64,000 nt of DNA, from contig NZ_AEVS01000081.1 of the NCBI RefSeq assembly GCF_000189255.1, forward strand, positions 62,001-126,000, written 5' to 3'. The translations under genes and the position numbers were made by a program. The notes under the pieces were generated by a model. It did no database searches. It was not told the origin of the DNA and saw only the letters and a list, made by a program, of their open reading frames with translations. Source of the stretch: Vibrio brasiliensis LMG 20546. GTDB taxonomy: Bacteria > Pseudomonadota > Gammaproteobacteria > Enterobacterales > Vibrionaceae. Below are positions 51,489 through 61,517 of the stretch, one piece after another. The first letter of the stretch is position 1. Every line of letters begins with the position of its first letter.

Positions 51489-52859
51489 TTAGAAAATCAA
51501 GTGAGCCACGCCTGCAATCACAGGTAGAGTGATCAGAGTACGTAGGATAAAGATTGCGAACAGTTCGAAAATGTTAACTGGAATACGGCTACCTAGCAGC
51601 AGTGCGCCCACTTCAGACATGTAAATCAGCTGAGTAACAGACATGGCTGCGATAACAAAACGAGTCATCTCGTTGTCAATCGATGCTGCCAGAATTGCTG
51701 GAATAAACATGTCAGCAAAGCCTACAACGATGGTTTCTGATGCAGCGACGGCTTCAGGTACACCAAGAAGTTCCAGGAATGGGATAAACGGCTGACCTAA
51801 GAAGCTAAATACTGATGTGTATTCAGCGATGATCAGTGCGATAGTACCCAGGCCCATCACGACAGGTAGTACACCGAACACCATGTCGATAGCATTGTGT
51901 ACGCCTTCACGGAATACGCTCTTAACCGACTTCACCTGGCTCGCTTTGTTTAGTGCAAGCTCCATACCCCAAGAGAAGCTTGAGTGTCCTGCTGGGATTG
52001 CATCCGCGTCTTCACTTGGCTTAGTGCCATCGATGAAAGTATCTTTCTTGTAGCTCAATGGAGGAAGGCGAGGAATGATCACTGCCGCCACAATGCCTGC
52101 TAGACAGATAGCGCCGTAGAAAGGCAGGAACAGATGCTCTAGCTCAACTTGCGCGATAACGACTAAGCTGAAAGTAATAGATACAGCAGAGAAAGTCGTA
52201 CCAACAACCGCTGCTTCACGCTGAGTATAAAATTTGTTTTCGTACTGCTTACTGGTAAGCAGAATACCAACAGAACCATCACCTAACCAAGATGCCATAC
52301 AGTCAATTGCGCTGCGGCCAGGAAGGTTAAATACAGGACGCATGATCTTGCTTAGCAGTGTACCAAACAGCTCAAGAAGGCCAAAGTTAAGTAGAAGAGG
52401 GAGTAGCAGGCCTGCAAAAATGAACACTGAAAACAGAGTAGGTAAGAGTCCTTCCAGAACTAGACCACCGGTATTTTCTTCCCAGATAGCTTTAGGGCCA
52501 ATCTGGAAAAAGGTCATAAGTACCGCTGCGCCACCGATTAGACGAACGGCTAACCAAAGAGGGCTTGGGTTAAACAGACTGTTGAGGAAATTGCTGTTGG
52601 CAACAAATGCCGGCGTTTTTATACGGCATAGCAAAGAAGCAACGGCCATAAATGCAATGATCGATGTGACCATAGCAACAAGGTAGTCACCAAAAACGGC
52701 TTGAATTGACTTGGCCAATACCGCAACAGGGATGGTAATGTCTCCCTGATAGGTGATTGGTGCCATAAAGACAAATAGGCCTAGTAAGGATGGAATAAAG
52801 AACATCCAAAAGTTGCCTTTGCTTTTCTCTTGTTTCATCGTTTGTGCGCTGTTTTGCAT
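51489..52859 (-). CDS. YjiH-family membrane protein (nucleoside-recognition/Gate domain)
   Basis: A 456-residue inner-membrane protein with about ten helices. The Gate-domain type core is visible around GLLLPLLLNFGLLELFGTLLSKIMRPVFNLPGRSAIDCMASWLGDGSVGILLTSKQYENKFYTQREAAVVGTTFSAVSITF. The C-terminal half has PFLELLGVPEAVAASETIVVGFADMFIPAILA. Family members are of unknown substrate. It has its own terminator. The 240 bases upstream (52860-53099) hold no ORF and nothing I recognise. Confidence 0.85.
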   Translation of the reverse strand: MQNSAQTMKQEKSKGNFWMFFIPSLLGLFVFMAPITYQGDITIPVAVLAKSIQAVFGDYLVAMVTSIIAFMAVASLLCRIKTPAFVANSNFLNSLFNPSPLWLAVRLIGGAAVLMTFFQIGPKAIWEENTGGLVLEGLLPTLFSVFIFAGLLLPLLLNFGLLELFGTLLSKIMRPVFNLPGRSAIDCMASWLGDGSVGILLTSKQYENKFYTQREAAVVGTTFSAVSITFSLVVIAQVELEHLFLPFYGAICLAGIVAAVIIPRLPPLSYKKDTFIDGTKPSEDADAIPAGHSSFSWGMELALNKASQVKSVKSVFREGVHNAIDMVFGVLPVVMGLGTIALIIAEYTSVFSFLGQPFIPFLELLGVPEAVAASETIVVGFADMFIPAILAASIDNEMTRFVIAAMSVTQLIYMSEVGALLLGSRIPVNIFELFAIFILRTLITLPVIAGVAHLIF

Positions 52860-53099
52860 AAGTTTCTCGAGTTACAACTAGTGTAATACCTAAACCGGCA
52901 TGGCTGGAATAGTTATTCACTAAACATCCATATATTATCAAATCTGCGCAAGATTAATGGCTTTCCATAGCTCTTGCAATACTATTCAATAAAAATCGCT
53001 AAATATTCAACGTAAAATGTCAGTTATTTTGCCGTTGATGGTTAAATGTGTCGGGGATGTTAAATTGTTTGCTCTAATGTTTCAAGTATCAATTGTAGT

Positions 53100-53765
53100 C
53101 TATTTGGCTGGGTGGCGGTTGGAGATGAAGAGCCAGTAAGTGATAGCAAGGCATAGAGCCAGAACAATCGGGGCGATGAGAGCGCCGATTGCATAGTATG
53201 CGTACAGCTTGGCACCTATGGTGCCGCCGGATAAAAATCCAAAGAAGATGAACATGAACAGTTTTGCTTTACGGTAATCGAATGACTCTCCGCGCAGCTT
53301 GGCGCCAATCATGATGCCCAGATCGGTAATAATACCGGTCATATGAGTGGTTCGGACAACGGCTCCGCTAAATGTTGTGATCATCGCATTCTGCAGACCA
53401 CAGGCGGCAGATGCCAAATACTGGCCAGCTTTTACATTGTCTTTAAGCAGCAAATACGCACCGAACAAAAGCAGGCTCTCAAAGCATAGTGCGACGCCGT
53501 AACGTCGTCCGAGTTTCAGTGCGGTACTTTCGATAAACAGACCACTAATAACGGCGCCAATAAGAAAACTAAGTACAACAAGCAGGAGGTGTCCAGTTTG
53601 TTGATCAAAGGCTTCAATTGTCGTCCCAAGCAGAGTAACCGTCCCCGAAATGTGGGAGACAGCCTGATGTTGAAAACCGAGCAGTCCGATTGCATTGACA
53701 ATGCCAGCAAGTAAGGCAAGTAGAAAGGCTCCGTATTCTACCCAGCGTGGAAGTTTGGAAATCAA
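53100..53765 (-). CDS. DUF1275 (YoaK-type) membrane protein
   Basis: A 221-residue protein with six or seven transmembrane helices and the DUF1275 features: NAIGLLGFQHQAVSHISGTVTLLGTTI and ACGLQNAMITTFSGAVVRTTHMTGIITDLGIMIG. The frame is open 9 codons further upstream, but AAGGAG lies inside that extension, 6 bases before a TTG at 53763-53765, so I start there. Function unknown; transport is often suggested. Confidence 0.85.
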   Translation of the reverse strand: MISKLPRWVEYGAFLLALLAGIVNAIGLLGFQHQAVSHISGTVTLLGTTIEAFDQQTGHLLLVVLSFLIGAVISGLFIESTALKLGRRYGVALCFESLLLFGAYLLLKDNVKAGQYLASAACGLQNAMITTFSGAVVRTTHMTGIITDLGIMIGAKLRGESFDYRKAKLFMFIFFGFLSGGTIGAKLYAYYAIGALIAPIVLALCLAITYWLFISNRHPAK

Positions 53766-53854
53766 AAGGTGCTCCTTAGGTTCAAGGCGCAATTATAGAG
53801 CGAGTTAACCTTTGTCGATAGAGAAAAACCACGCCAAAATTTGATCAAAAATAA

Positions 53855-54262
53855 TTAAAGGTAGTGTTCCATTTGGCAATCAAATTTGACCCAGCCATGT
53901 TTTCTCTCTTCATAGACAGAAAAGCTCGGTGTGGGCAGATCCTGTTCGTTAAACACTCCGATAGGAACAACCAGGAAGTTAGGGGCTGAATGGAGGCGAA
54001 GCAACATAGTCGTACTGCAGCGAGGGCAGAACAAATAGCTCACTTCATTACCGGAATCACTGATCCGAGAATACTCAACCATATCGCCACTAAAGGAGAC
54101 TTGTTGTTTGCTAAAACGAGCTTGAACGCCAAATACGCTGCCGGTCCTTTTCTGGCACTCAAAGCAATGGCAAACGGAGGTGCGCTCCGGTTCACCACGA
54201 CAAACCAGATTTACTTGCCCGCAACTGCAATCGGCCATTCTGATTTTCTGCTGTTGTTCCAT
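53855..54262 (-). CDS. GFA-family zinc protein
   Basis: A 135-residue Mss4-fold protein related to glutathione-dependent formaldehyde-activating enzyme. The zinc ligands are visible as CSCG (~12-15), CHCFECQKRTGSVFG (~31-45) and CPRC (~78-81). Ribosome site AAGGAG. True activity on formaldehyde adducts is not established for most members. Divergent from the next gene. Confidence 0.88.
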   Translation of the reverse strand: MEQQQKIRMADCSCGQVNLVCRGEPERTSVCHCFECQKRTGSVFGVQARFSKQQVSFSGDMVEYSRISDSGNEVSYLFCPRCSTTMLLRLHSAPNFLVVPIGVFNEQDLPTPSFSVYEERKHGWVKFDCQMEHYL

Positions 54263-54333
54263 TTTATCTCCTTACTCTAGCCTGTTAACATGCTGACTGT
54301 TTATGTGATGACTTCAAGAAGACTTATAGCCCG

Positions 54334-54945
54334 ATGAAAAAACGCCTGTTGCCAATACCTCTTATCCTTTTGATTCCAGTTGTATTACTAATAATAGTCG
54401 CTGTAGCCGGAATATATCGTTTTAGCCTTTCAGATGAAGAAATTTTAGCCAAGTTTCCAAGCCAACAGCCACAAACAAACGTAATTATGCAGTCTGTTTT
54501 TAACATTAAGACAGTCAACCCGTGGACAGTAAAAGTACCTGATAGTAGTGCATTTACCTTTATTGACCATATGGAGAACCCTCCGATTGCAACAGGTTCC
54601 TATGAAGATGGCGCAGAACGAGGCACGGTTTCAGTCAATACTAAGCAAATGGTTAAACTTGATGATACCACCTACGCTGTGGTTCTTTCAGTCAGTAACC
54701 AAGGCTCTGGCGTGTTCTACTATCTAGCCGTGTCCAAGTATGATCAGTTCAGACAGCGCATGGTGGTCAAACAGTCGGCGCTGTTGGGTGATCGCGTTAA
54801 GGTTACTGATCTTACTGCTGTTGATAAAATGATAACTATAAAGCTTTTGGAACGTGAAGCTGGTCAGTCGATGGCCGAGGAACCGTCACAAATAACCACT
54901 ATACTTTTCAAGTTAACTGAGCAAGATAGCTTAGAACTGCGCTGA
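54334..54945 (+). CDS. Membrane-anchored protein of unknown function
   Basis: A 203-residue protein with one N-terminal membrane helix (~5-28, LLPIPLILLIPVVLLIIVAVAGIY) and a beta-rich periplasmic part (FTFIDHMENPPIATGSYEDGAERGTVSVNTKQM, YAVVLSVSNQGSGVFYYLAV). No Cys, no lipobox and no family that I recognise. It is monocistronic; the next ~90 bases carry no clear terminator. Confidence 0.6.
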   Translation: MKKRLLPIPLILLIPVVLLIIVAVAGIYRFSLSDEEILAKFPSQQPQTNVIMQSVFNIKTVNPWTVKVPDSSAFTFIDHMENPPIATGSYEDGAERGTVSVNTKQMVKLDDTTYAVVLSVSNQGSGVFYYLAVSKYDQFRQRMVVKQSALLGDRVKVTDLTAVDKMITIKLLEREAGQSMAEEPSQITTILFKLTEQDSLELR

Positions 54946-55037
54946 GGACGTAAATTGAAACCTACGCGCCATAAGATAAATTGAACTAGCCTAACCCGTT
55001 ATGAGATGGAACTTAATTGTTGTTAATGGAGTGATAT

Positions 55038-55336
55038 ATGATCAATAAGCGTTTTTTAAAACCAAGGATGAAGTTGAAGTGACGTTTGAGCTCTCGGCGG
55101 ACGGGGTTGGGCACAGTGTAGAAATCGTTGCTGACTTTTTAGACTGGCAACCGATAGAAATGAAAAAAGTCGCGAAGTCAAAATCGTACAAATTTAAGAC
55201 TCGTTTGCCTAAGGATCAGGAGTTCGAGTTTAGGTACTTGATAGACAAAGAGAAGTGGATCAACGATCCTGCTGCAGATCTTTATCGCCCAAATGGCTTT
55301 GGTGAGGATAATGGATTAGTGTCCACTTATCAGTAA
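55038..55336 (+). CDS. Small isoamylase-N/CBM48-like protein, frameshifted at a T6A run
   Basis: Read with a -1 shift this is a ~99-residue cytosolic protein of the early-set/CBM48 type (LDWQPIEMKKV, RLPKDQEFEFRYLIDKEKWINDPAADLYRPN), a glycogen-binding fold. The ATG at 55038 has GGAG upstream and encodes MINKRF, but the zero frame then stops at 55080-55082. The expected start MINKRFFKTKDEVEVTFEL needs seven T at 55052-55058, and only six are present. The zero frame reads CGT TTT TTA AAA, so T-TTT-TTA is in register as a canonical -1 slippery heptamer, and slipping restores AAA ACC AAG GAT. It may be programmed frameshifting, a one-base deletion, or an assembly error. Confidence 0.65.
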
Positions 55337-55376
55337 AGCCTGACAGGCGAAAAGAAGATTTAGACAAAAAACAAAC

Positions 55377-55397
55377 AGGCGCGATCAGCGCCTTTTT
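55377..55397 (+). terminator. Terminator after the CBM48-like gene
   Basis: AGGCGC / GCGCCT stem, loop GATCA, followed by TTTTT. Confidence 0.85.
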
Positions 55398-55484
55398 GTT
55401 GCAAACCTGACAATCGAAAGGTGACAAATCTAAGACAAGTTTGTACTCTTAGGCCTTTGTTTATTTCGATTAATAGGTCAAATT

Positions 55485-56792
55485 GTGCAAACTAGAAGTT
55501 TGAAGTCTCGCTTCCAAGAGCTATCTAGGCCGAAAAAGCTGATGGTATTGAGTTTACCGATCCTCGCGGCAATCGCGGTTTCGAGCTCACCGCAACATGG
55601 TCAATACCAGCGCACCATTGATCTTTCCCTCCCTGACTCGACATTGGTCGATCACTTGATGACCGACACTGATGTGGCGCAAGATGTGCCGGACTACGAG
55701 TACGTCATTCAAGCGGGTGATAACCTAAGCAGTATTTTTAATCAGTTGGGCTTTGGCTACAGTGAACTGATGAAAATCATGGAAACCGATCTTAACTACC
55801 TTGCGTTAGATACTCTTAAACCGGGTAACACTCTGCGATTCTGGCGAGATGAAGAAACCAAATCGCTAGCTAAGATGGAACTTGAGTTTAGTTTGGTTGA
55901 GCGCGCGGTATATACCCGGGTGGGCGATGGTGACTACGAGTTTACCGACGTTAAAATTCCAGGTGTGTGGAAACCTTTCGCATTAGTTGGCGAAATTAAT
56001 GGCAGCTTTTCTCAGTCAGTCAATGCACTGGGTTTAGGTAAGAGCGAGATAGAACAGGTAGTCAGCTTACTTAAGGATAAGGTTAACTTTGCTCGTGACT
56101 TACGTGCAGGGGATAAGTTTGAAGTGGTTCAGTCTCGTCAATACGTCGACGAGCAACTTACCGGCAACCGTGAAATCCAGGCGATCAGGATTTACAACCG
56201 CGGGCGAGTTCTTTCCGCTTACCTACATAGTGATGGTCAGTATTACGATTACAATGGCGACAGCCTGCAACGAGCTTTCCAGCGTGAGCCAATTACTGGC
56301 CGCTACCGCTTAAGTTCGAACTTTAACCCTAACCGTAAGCACCCTGTGACGGGACGAATTTCCCCTCACAATGGTACCGACTGGGCTGTGCCAACAGGGA
56401 CACCAATCGTATCAACAGGTGACGGTGTGGTGGTTATGACGCGTAAACACCCTTATGCCGGTAACTATGTGGTGATCCAGCACGGCAGTCGCTACAAGAC
56501 TCGTTATCTTCACCTGAGCAAAATTCTGGTGCGTAAAGGGCAGAAAGTGTCTCGCGGTCAGCGGATTGGTTTGTCAGGTGCAACCGGTCGTGTGACTGGG
56601 CCGCATATTCACTATGAATTGATCGACCGTGGGCGTCCTGTCAATGCGATGAAAGCGAACATTCCAATGGCCAACTCCGTGCCTAACAATCAGATGGCGA
56701 GCTTTAAAATCCGTCGTGATGAATGGAATGCAATGCTGAAGCAAAGAGAGATAGAACTCGCCAGTCAGCCTCAGACAGAGACAACCAGTTAA
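55485..56792 (+). CDS. M23-family peptidoglycan D,D-endopeptidase (ShyA-like)
   Basis: A 435-residue periplasmic zinc peptidase with a GTG start and an N-terminal signal anchor (~16-36, KKLMVLSLPILAAIAV). An OapA/LysM-like domain follows (~70-118, YEYVIQAGDNLSSIFNQLGF), then a middle beta domain. The M23 catalytic domain (~280-395) has His295/Asp299 (HNGTDWAVPTGTP), YLHLS and the HxH motif at 374-376 (GPHIHYE). It cuts peptide crosslinks to let the wall grow. Length, layout and neighbourhood match V. cholerae ShyA, but the exact orthologue is inferred. Confidence 0.9.
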   Translation: MQTRSLKSRFQELSRPKKLMVLSLPILAAIAVSSSPQHGQYQRTIDLSLPDSTLVDHLMTDTDVAQDVPDYEYVIQAGDNLSSIFNQLGFGYSELMKIMETDLNYLALDTLKPGNTLRFWRDEETKSLAKMELEFSLVERAVYTRVGDGDYEFTDVKIPGVWKPFALVGEINGSFSQSVNALGLGKSEIEQVVSLLKDKVNFARDLRAGDKFEVVQSRQYVDEQLTGNREIQAIRIYNRGRVLSAYLHSDGQYYDYNGDSLQRAFQREPITGRYRLSSNFNPNRKHPVTGRISPHNGTDWAVPTGTPIVSTGDGVVVMTRKHPYAGNYVVIQHGSRYKTRYLHLSKILVRKGQKVSRGQRIGLSGATGRVTGPHIHYELIDRGRPVNAMKANIPMANSVPNNQMASFKIRRDEWNAMLKQREIELASQPQTETTS

Positions 56793-56794
56793 CC

Positions 56795-56819
56795 AAAAGC
56801 TCCTTCGGGAGCTTTTTTT
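56795..56819 (+). terminator. Terminator of the endopeptidase gene
   Basis: AAAGCTCC-TTCG-GGAGCTTT followed by a T-run. Confidence 0.9.
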
Positions 56820-57015
56820 ATGCGTGATGAACATAAAAGTTGCATTACATAAATGTCACCAATGTTGCAAATTTTAGTGATCGCTGAAATAAAAAAGATA
56901 AATCAATACTCAATAACTTTCACAAATTGATTTCCCTCAATTTTGTAGGGTTTTAATGTGCTACTTTTCTGCGCAAATAATTCTATAAAACAAAACCCTA
57001 CAAAAGGATTTCATA

Positions 57016-57662
57016 ATGAAAAAACACTTTTAAGCCTTACCGTCTTGGCCACTCTCGCTTCTGCTAATGCTTTTGCTCATAAAGAGGGAGAGTTTGTTGT
57101 ACGTGGTGGATTAGCAGCCGTCGTACCAAACGACAGCAGTGGCAATGTGCTGGATACTCCTGGAAGCTCTTTTTCAGTTGACTCAAACGTACAGCTTGGT
57201 TTGACTCTTGGCTATATGATCACTGATAACATCAGTTTTGAAGTGCTAGCGGCAACGCCGTTTTCGCACAGTATCTCAACTAACCTACTTAATCTGGGTG
57301 AAGTAGCGGAAACTAAGCACCTGCCACCAACCTTTATGCTGCAGTACTACTTCGGTGAAGCAGAAAGCGACATCCGCCCGTATGTAGGCGCTGGTATCAA
57401 CTACACTGTCTTCTTCGATGAAGAGTTAAATGGAACAGGTACGGCTGCAGGTCTAAGTAACTTGTCACTGGATGATTCTTGGGGTCTGGCAGCAAACGTG
57501 GGCGTAGACTACATGCTTAACGATGACTGGTTCTTAAACGCATCAGTTTGGTATGCCGATATCGAAACAACAGCAAAATACACCGCGGGTGGTCAAGAGT
57601 ACTCTACTGACGTGACTATCGACCCATGGGTATTTATGATTGGCGGCGGTTACAAGTTCTAA
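57016..57662 (+). CDS. ompW: OmpW-family outer-membrane protein, frameshifted near the start
   Basis: An eight-stranded barrel porin-like protein of ~215 residues (FVVRGGLAAVVPNDSSGNV, QLGLTLGYMITDNISFEVLAATPFSH, LPPTFMLQYYFG, IRPYVGAGINYTVFFDE) ending VFMIGGGYKF. The natural start is the ATG at 57016 after AAAGGATTTC, but it reads MKKHF-stop because the run after ATG has six A. Seven A would give MKKTLLSLTVLATLASANAFA, a perfect signal peptide joined to the mature barrel. The only in-frame start is a GTG at 56958 without a ribosome site, and it gives no signal peptide. Either a deletion, phase variation or a sequencing error. Confidence 0.8.
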
Positions 57663-57684
57663 TCTGAATCTGGCTTTAGATTTA

Positions 57685-57712
57685 AAAAAGGCTTCCAAGT
57701 GGAAGCCTTTTT
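57685..57712. terminator. Bidirectional terminator between ompW and ppsA
   Basis: AAAAAGGCTTCC / GGAAGCCTTTTT with loop AAGT between convergent genes. Confidence 0.9.
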
Positions 57713-57726
57713 ACTTTCTGTAGTGG

Positions 57727-60096
57727 TTACTTGCTAACTTTACCTAGCTTCAACCAGGTATCAATCACCGTATCTGGGTTGAGTGAAACTGAGCTAATGC
57801 CTTGCTCCATCAACCATTCAGCTAAGTCTTCATGGTCAGATGGACCCTGACCACAGATACCGACGTATTTACCCGCTTTCGTTGCCGCATCAATGGCCAT
57901 CTTAAGCATCGCTTTAACCGCCGGGTTGCGCTCATCAAACAGGTGAGCGACATCGCCAGAGTCACGGTCAAGACCAAGGGTAAGCTGAGTCATATCGTTT
58001 GAACCGATAGAGAAACCATCGAAGTACTTCAAGAATTCATCCGCCAGAATCGCGTTTGATGGCAGCTCACACATCATGATAACTTTCAGACCCTGATCGC
58101 CACGGCGTAAATCGAATTTAGCCAGTAAATCGATAACCGAAGCCGCTTCGCTCGGAGTACGGACAAATGGGATCATGATTTCAACGTTCTTCAGACCCAT
58201 TTCATTACGTACACGCTTAATCGCCTGCGTTTCCAGCTCGAAACAGTCTTCGAATACCGGAGAGATGTAACGAGAGGCGCCACGGAAGCCAAGCATCGGG
58301 TTCTCTTCGTGAGGTTCATAACCCTGACCGCCAACTAAGTTGCTGTACTCGTTAGACTTGAAGTCAGACATACGAACAATCACACGCTGTGGCCAGAAAG
58401 CCGCTGCGATAGTCGCGATCCCTTCGGTTAGCTTGCTCACGTAGAAGTCGATCGGATCCTTGTAACCACGGATGCGTTGAGTAATTTCTGCTTTAAGCTC
58501 ATCGCTTTGCGCATCAAAGTTCAACAGAGCTTTCGGGTGAATACCAATCATCTTGTTGATGATGAATTCCAAACGAGCAAGGCCGACACCTTCGTTAGGG
58601 ATCTGCGCGAAATCGAAGGCACGATCCGGGTTGCCGACGTTCATCATCACCTTGGTTGGCAGCATTGGCAGCTCATCAACAGAAGAGCGTTTCACTTCAA
58701 ACTCAAGCTCGCCCTGATAAACGTAACCGGTTTCGCCTTCGGCACAAGATACTGTCACCGTTTCGCCATCCGTCAGGCCACTGGTTGCGTTACCACAGCC
58801 AACAATAGCTGGAATACCAAGCTCACGGGCAATGATTGCTGCGTGACAAGTACGGCCGCCACGGTTAGTCACGATCGCAGAGGCTTTCTTCATCACTGGT
58901 TCCCAGTCAGGGTCAGTCATGTCTGTGACTAAGACATCGCCTTCCTGTACCAGTGACATTTGGTCTAATGAATCGACCAGACGCACTGGGCCAGAACCGA
59001 TACGCTGACCGATGGCACGACCTTCAATCAGAACCTGCGCTTTATCGTTTAACTCGTAACGCTCAATAACATTCTGCTCGCTCTGAGAACAAACCGTCTC
59101 TGGACGCGCCTGAACAATGTATAGTTTGCCGTCGATGCCATCTTTTGCCCACTCAATATCCATTGGACGTTGGTAATGCTTCTCGATGATCATCGCTTGC
59201 TTAGCCAGTTCCTTGATCTCTTCATCGTTAAGAGAGAACTGGTTCTGCTCTTGTTCAGAAGTATCGATAATGTCTACCTGCTTGCCGATCTCTTGGTTAG
59301 TTGAGTAGATCATCTTGATCAGTTTCGAACCAAAGGTCTTCTTAACGATGGCTTGTTGACCTGCTTCAAGCATTGGCTTGTGAACGTAGAATTCGTCCGG
59401 GTTTACTGCACCCTGAACAACCATTTCACCCAGACCCCATGATGAGGTGATGAAAACCACTTGGTCAAAGCCTGACTCAGTATCCAGAGTGAACATTACC
59501 CCAGAGGATGCTTTATCCGAGCGAACCATGCGCTGGATACCCGCTGATAGGGAGATCCCACGGTGGTCGAACCCCTGGTGGACACGGTAAGAGATAGCAC
59601 GGTCATTAAACAGTGATGCGTAAACATGTTTCGTTGCTTCAAGGACAGCATCAATACCTTTCACGTTAAGGAAAGTCTCTTGCTGACCTGCGAATGAAGC
59701 ATCAGGTAAATCTTCTGCAGTTGCTGAAGAACGAACAGCGACTGACAGCTCTTCATTACCTGCAATGAGTTCTTGGTAGTTATCACGTATATCCTGCTCT
59801 AGATCAGCAGGGAAGGGGGCTTCTAAAACCCATTGACGGATGGTAGCGCCTGTCTTACGCAGAGCTTCTACATCATCAACGTCCAGTTCATCAAGCAGTT
59901 GATGTATGCGGTCATCCAGTCCTTCGTAATCTAAGAACTGGTTAAACGCGTAGGAAGTGGTCGCGAATCCATTTGGTACAGAAACGCCAGCATTAGCGAG
60001 GTTAGAAACCATTTCACCAAGCGAAGCATTTTTACCGCCGACTTTGTCGACATCTTCCATCGATAGGCCATCGAACCAGAGGGTGTTGTTTTGCAT
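57727..60096 (-). CDS. ppsA: Phosphoenolpyruvate synthase
   Basis: A 789-residue cytosolic enzyme that makes PEP from pyruvate and ATP for gluconeogenesis. I start at the ATG at 60094-60096 ([11 protein letters not shown]) with GGAG upstream; the frame extends further without support. The N-terminal ATP-grasp part ([35 protein letters not shown]) leads to the swivelling domain with phospho-His418 ([21 protein letters not shown]). The C-terminal barrel holds LGFRGASRY and the catalytic Cys in CGQGPSDH. Divergent from its regulator ppsR. Confidence 0.97.
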   Translation of the reverse strand: MQNNTLWFDGLSMEDVDKVGGKNASLGEMVSNLANAGVSVPNGFATTSYAFNQFLDYEGLDDRIHQLLDELDVDDVEALRKTGATIRQWVLEAPFPADLEQDIRDNYQELIAGNEELSVAVRSSATAEDLPDASFAGQQETFLNVKGIDAVLEATKHVYASLFNDRAISYRVHQGFDHRGISLSAGIQRMVRSDKASSGVMFTLDTESGFDQVVFITSSWGLGEMVVQGAVNPDEFYVHKPMLEAGQQAIVKKTFGSKLIKMIYSTNQEIGKQVDIIDTSEQEQNQFSLNDEEIKELAKQAMIIEKHYQRPMDIEWAKDGIDGKLYIVQARPETVCSQSEQNVIERYELNDKAQVLIEGRAIGQRIGSGPVRLVDSLDQMSLVQEGDVLVTDMTDPDWEPVMKKASAIVTNRGGRTCHAAIIARELGIPAIVGCGNATSGLTDGETVTVSCAEGETGYVYQGELEFEVKRSSVDELPMLPTKVMMNVGNPDRAFDFAQIPNEGVGLARLEFIINKMIGIHPKALLNFDAQSDELKAEITQRIRGYKDPIDFYVSKLTEGIATIAAAFWPQRVIVRMSDFKSNEYSNLVGGQGYEPHEENPMLGFRGASRYISPVFEDCFELETQAIKRVRNEMGLKNVEIMIPFVRTPSEAASVIDLLAKFDLRRGDQGLKVIMMCELPSNAILADEFLKYFDGFSIGSNDMTQLTLGLDRDSGDVAHLFDERNPAVKAMLKMAIDAATKAGKYVGICGQGPSDHEDLAEWLMEQGISSVSLNPDTVIDTWLKLGKVSK

Positions 60097-60270
60097 GTCT
60101 TTCTCCAGAAACATTGCAGCTTTGTAGGGAGTGGGCAAACGATTACGTAAAAGCTGAAAAAAATTCACAAGGAATTTCTAAAGCTGTGGGGGCCGTAACA
60201 GCAACCCGGGTTTTATTATCGATATTATGGCTACTATCCTACTCAAAAGAATTTTAAAGTTTAAAATAAA

Positions 60271-61104
60271 ATGCAAATTGATATTCAAAGTCGTGATGTA
60301 TTCTATGTTTCTGATGGAACCGCGATAACATGTGAAACGTTAGGGCACGTTGTTCTGGGTCAATTTCCCTTTAAAGCGAACGAAAAAACGTTTCCGTTTG
60401 TCGAAAGTGAAGACAAGTTGGCTGAATTGCTAAAAGAGATTGAAGCCTCGTATGACCGAAATGGTGTTAAACCTCTGGTGTTCTTCTCGATGGTGATTCC
60501 GGAACTACGTAGCAAACTGCTTGCTTCTAACTCTTATGGTTATGACGTATTAGAAAGTATCGTTCAGCGGGTTCAGGACGACACTCAAATGAAACCCAAA
60601 CCTAAGCTTCAGCGCTCGCGCAGTGTCAGCAAGGATTCAGATAAGTACTTCGACCGTATTGCCGCCATTGAATATACATTAGCGCATGATGATGGAATTA
60701 CTCTTAAAGGACTTGAAGAGGCGGACATTATTTTACTCGGTGTCTCTCGTAGCGGTAAAACACCGACTAGCCTCTATATGGCAATGCAATTTGGTTTAAG
60801 GGTGGTGAACTACCCATTTATTGATGATGATTTACGTCGATTAAAGCTGCTGCCTGAGTTTGAAATTCATCGCCATAAGCTGTTCGGCCTGACCATAGAT
60901 CCTGAACGTTTGACTGAGATCCGTGAAAACCGTCTGGCGGGAAGTGATTATGCAAGCAATGAACAGTGTTTGCATGAGCTGCAAACTGTTGAAGCTCTGT
61001 TTCGCCGCGAAGCTATCCCGTACATCAACACATCCTCATTGTCTGTCGAGGAGATCTCTACCCGTGTTTTAGAGCGCTCTGGATTGCGTCGTCGACTTCT
61101 GTAA
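60271..61104 (+). CDS. ppsR: PEP synthase regulatory kinase/phosphotransferase
   Basis: A 277-residue bifunctional DUF299 protein that switches PEP synthase off by ADP-dependent phosphorylation of a Thr next to the catalytic His, and on by phosphate-dependent removal. The start [19 protein letters not shown], the P-loop GVSRSGKTP (157-165), the block [13 protein letters not shown] and the C-terminus [13 protein letters not shown] are family hallmarks. Encoded divergently from ppsA with 174 bp between the starts, which is the usual vibrio arrangement. Confidence 0.95.
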   Translation: MQIDIQSRDVFYVSDGTAITCETLGHVVLGQFPFKANEKTFPFVESEDKLAELLKEIEASYDRNGVKPLVFFSMVIPELRSKLLASNSYGYDVLESIVQRVQDDTQMKPKPKLQRSRSVSKDSDKYFDRIAAIEYTLAHDDGITLKGLEEADIILLGVSRSGKTPTSLYMAMQFGLRVVNYPFIDDDLRRLKLLPEFEIHRHKLFGLTIDPERLTEIRENRLAGSDYASNEQCLHELQTVEALFRREAIPYINTSSLSVEEISTRVLERSGLRRRLL

Positions 61105-61390
61105 CCCTCTTTGTGGCAGCGTTTCAATCTTCCATTTGGAATGCTGCCTTGTTCGAAGCTTTTATCCCAGTCGCTTAGCTCTCAGCGACGCCGCTATTTG
61201 ACTGTTGCACGCATATATATAGTCAATGCAAAACCTCTCAATATTTATTGCTATCAATGGTATCTATTTGATTTTGCTTCAAAATAAATTAAAGGATTAC
61301 CGCCTGTTTACTACTTATTCTGAAACAAGGTCATAGTTTGTTGAAAGTCAATTCTTACAGGTTTGGATTACTTGATGTCATCCGCAAAAC

Positions 61391-61495
61391 TGACCGTTAA
61401 GGGTCAATAGGATAGCGGCTGAAATGGTCTCGGAGCGGCTTGCATTAAAACTCCACCATTTCGTCCGCAATAGTGCGGCGAACCATATAAGGTTC
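61391..61495 (+). ncRNA. Candidate structured leader of the chitinase gene
   Basis: A chain of possible helices in the last ~130 bases before the chitinase: TGACC/GGTCA (61391-61405), GAAATGGT/ACCATTTC (61421-61428 with 61455-61462), TTCG-CCGCA/TGCGG-CGAA (61460-61482, one bulge) and GAACC/GGTTC (61480-61495). Neighbouring helices share bases and so exclude each other, as in attenuators or riboswitches. I do not recognise a known class. The rest of the 61105-61390 gap has no ORF. Confidence 0.4.
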
Positions 61496-61517
61496 AATTG
61501 TCTAATAAGGATTGATA

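Noticed and set aside
61391-61495. c-di-GMP-I riboswitch before the chitinase
   Set aside because: The conserved GCAAAG and tetraloop-receptor parts are absent; only generic helices are seen.
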